This document shows positions 62,949 through 64,000 of a stretch of DNA of 64,000 bases, in pieces. Below the pieces are notes generated by a model. The model made no database searches. It was not told the DNA's origin and saw only the letters and a list, made by a program, of their open reading frames with translations. The translations under genes and the position numbers were made by a program. Origin of the DNA: an uncultured Oscillospiraceae bacterium (GTDB taxonomy: Bacteria; Bacillota; Clostridia; Oscillospirales; Oscillospiraceae); contig CAKTVL010000001.1 of the NCBI GenBank assembly GCA_934623575.1, positions 1 to 64,000 on the forward strand. Direction: 5' to 3'. Each line of letters starts with the position of its first letter. Within the stretch, counting starts at the first letter, position 1.

Positions 62949-63497
62949 TTACACCTCCCGGAAGCGGCCCTCTCTGCACCGGATGCTCCGCAGCCCCGTG
63001 TGCCGTAAGCCCAGCAGCGGGTCCGCCCCGATATGGGGATAGTCCGCCGCGTCCACGCGGAAGCTCTCCTGCCGCCGGAACACCCAGGCCGCATAGCCCG
63101 TGGCCGCCTGGGCCAGGCCGATCACAAAAAAGGCGGTGGACATGAAGTTCAGCGGGAACATGTAGAACTGGATGCAGATCCACAGCATCAGCGTCACGCC
63201 GAACACGCCGCCCAGGGTATCGCCCAGGGGCTTTTTGGCCAGCAGCAGGCCCGCCGCCGTCAGATTGGTAAGGCCGCTGACCACCAGCAGCGCCCAGCCG
63301 GAGAACCGGAGATCCTGAAAGACCACGTCGGCAAAGGGCAGCTTCTGGAAGTACGGCAGCATGGCGTCCATGCCCATGGACCGGCCGGTGGGGTCGATGA
63401 GCATCATCAGTGCGCCGCCCACCGCGCCCACGCCCACAAACAGCGTCCAGAACAGCAGCCATTTCCGGGCGGCGGCGTATCGTGAATGGGTGGTCAC
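62949..63497 (-). CDS. Hypothetical four-helix membrane protein
   Basis: 182 residues with hydrophobic segments at about 13-34, 66-88, 97-116 and 118-138, and a soluble C-terminal tail rich in Arg/His. GTG start at 63497 with GGAGTGA upstream. Lies between the TetR regulator and the lipoprotein gene in one operon. No family recognised. Confidence 0.72.
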   Translation of the reverse strand: MTTHSRYAAARKWLLFWTLFVGVGAVGGALMMLIDPTGRSMGMDAMLPYFQKLPFADVVFQDLRFSGWALLVVSGLTNLTAAGLLLAKKPLGDTLGGVFGVTLMLWICIQFYMFPLNFMSTAFFVIGLAQAATGYAAWVFRRQESFRVDAADYPHIGADPLLGLRHTGLRSIRCREGRFREV

Positions 63498-63535
63498 TGG
63501 CCGTCACTCCCCCCTCTTTCCCATTTTCGTCCTCC

Positions 63536-64000
63536 TTATTTCTTCCCTTCCACCAGGCCGCGGAACAGGGCGTCCTTGTTGAAATCGCCCTCCACGAAGC
63601 CGGGTATCTCCTTGATGCTCTTGCACAGGCTCAGGCTGAAGCCCACGGTGATCTGCTCCAGCTCCTCCGGGGTGTAGTCCATGTTGCCGGTGACGATCAG
63701 CGTGGCGATGCTGTGGCTCACCAGCCACATGTCCCGGAAGTAGTAGTCCGCCTCCGCCGCGGTGATGTGATAGATCTCCATCAGGGAGGGGCGCACCAGC
63801 TCCTGGGAGTGGCGCATGGCCCGCAGGGCCGCGCCGTCGCCGGAGGTCAACAGCAGCAGACGGTACAGCTCCGGCTCCTCCCGGGCGAAACGGGCGTACT
63901 GCTTTCCGTAGCCCAGGAAGGGGATCTCCTGCCGCAGGCCCTCGGCCACATATTCGTCGAACCGCTGCTGGGCCAGGGCGCAGACGTCGGCGCGCAGGGC
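63536..64000 (-). CDS. TetR/AcrR-family regulator, C-terminal part (cut by window end)
   Basis: The last 154 codons of a minus-strand gene that runs past 64000. The all-helical sequence (RFAREEPELYRLLLLTSGD, YYFRDMWLVSHSIATLIVTG, EELEQITVGFSLSL) matches the ligand-binding half of TetR/AcrR regulators with a WHG-type domain. The DNA-binding half is outside the window. Probably controls the two membrane/lipoprotein genes that follow. Confidence 0.75.
   Translation of the reverse strand, partial: ALRADVCALAQQRFDEYVAEGLRQEIPFLGYGKQYARFAREEPELYRLLLLTSGDGAALRAMRHSQELVRPSLMEIYHITAAEADYYFRDMWLVSHSIATLIVTGNMDYTPEELEQITVGFSLSLCKSIKEIPGFVEGDFNKDALFRGLVEGKK

Overview
The window is GC-rich chromosomal DNA from an anaerobic low-to-mid-complexity Gram-positive of the class Clostridia, most like the Oscillospirales of the gut (Flavonifractor, Lawsonibacter or Dysosmobacter relatives). 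The signs are AGGAGG-type ribosome sites, sigma-A promoters with 16-17 base spacers, a T-box alanine leader, the ylxM-ffh-rpsP-khpA and smpB-ssrA neighbourhoods, a hybrid-cluster protein, and a ygeY-ygeW-arcC-ssnA purine/selenium-type catabolic cluster. The genus assignment is inference; there is no rRNA gene in the window. No prophage, insertion sequence, CRISPR array or tRNA gene was seen.

Layout. 1-2920 (minus strand): YheO-like regulator, a fold-type II PLP enzyme and threonine synthase (cut by the window edge). 3117-13806 (plus): M20 hydrolase YgeY, carbamoyltransferase YgeW, carbamate kinase ArcC, a BMP-type nucleoside/purine ABC importer (lipoprotein, ATPase, two permeases) and aminohydrolase SsnA. 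Together these look like the lower part of a purine-derived amine/ureide degradation route that ends in carbamoyl phosphate and ATP. 14013-23664: housekeeping and small operons (TIM-barrel protein, DUF362 ferredoxin, pseudouridine synthase, ABC/AbrB operon, selenium-linked YqeC, CsaA, endonuclease IV, nitrilase family). 23813-26655: NhaC antiporter and a PLP aminotransferase. 26944-28341: a secreted beta-helix protein. 28593-32602: a T-box operon of an acetyltransferase, alaS and a HIT protein. 32743-39130: YoaK, U32, MltG, Tmk, RarD, HAD and phosphoribosyltransferase genes. 39196-44234: a 1339-residue surface beta-helix protein and a divergent MerR/BmrR regulator. 44482-45994: ssrA, a cyclophilin and smpB. 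46126-49595: Nudix, a small membrane protein and the SRP/S16 operon. 49737-52764: the methionine importer operon. 52912-58272: glyA, MATE, PhzF, adenine deaminase. 58623-59968: gene remnants and a PAP2 phosphatase. 60066-64000: a dispersed repeat, hcp and small membrane/lipoprotein genes with a TetR regulator.

The most unusual locus is metQNI. The binding protein MetQ is circularly permuted: the two lobes are in swapped order compared with E. coli MetQ. The operon is also preceded by a textbook promoter, a well-initiated 38-codon leader peptide with ten Met and five Cys codons, and a terminator-like hairpin, which together look like ribosome-mediated methionine/cysteine attenuation. Other points of interest are: a MerR-type 19-base-spacer promoter with a perfect dyad pointing at the giant surface protein; a shared Tyr-cluster plus SPxTxDAG cell-wall sorting tail in two proteins and one gene remnant; a pair of about 215-base repeats with covarying hairpins; and a 26-base perfect inverted repeat that swallows the 3' end of tmRNA.

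Long open frames opposite real genes are common here because of third-position GC bias; they were left out.
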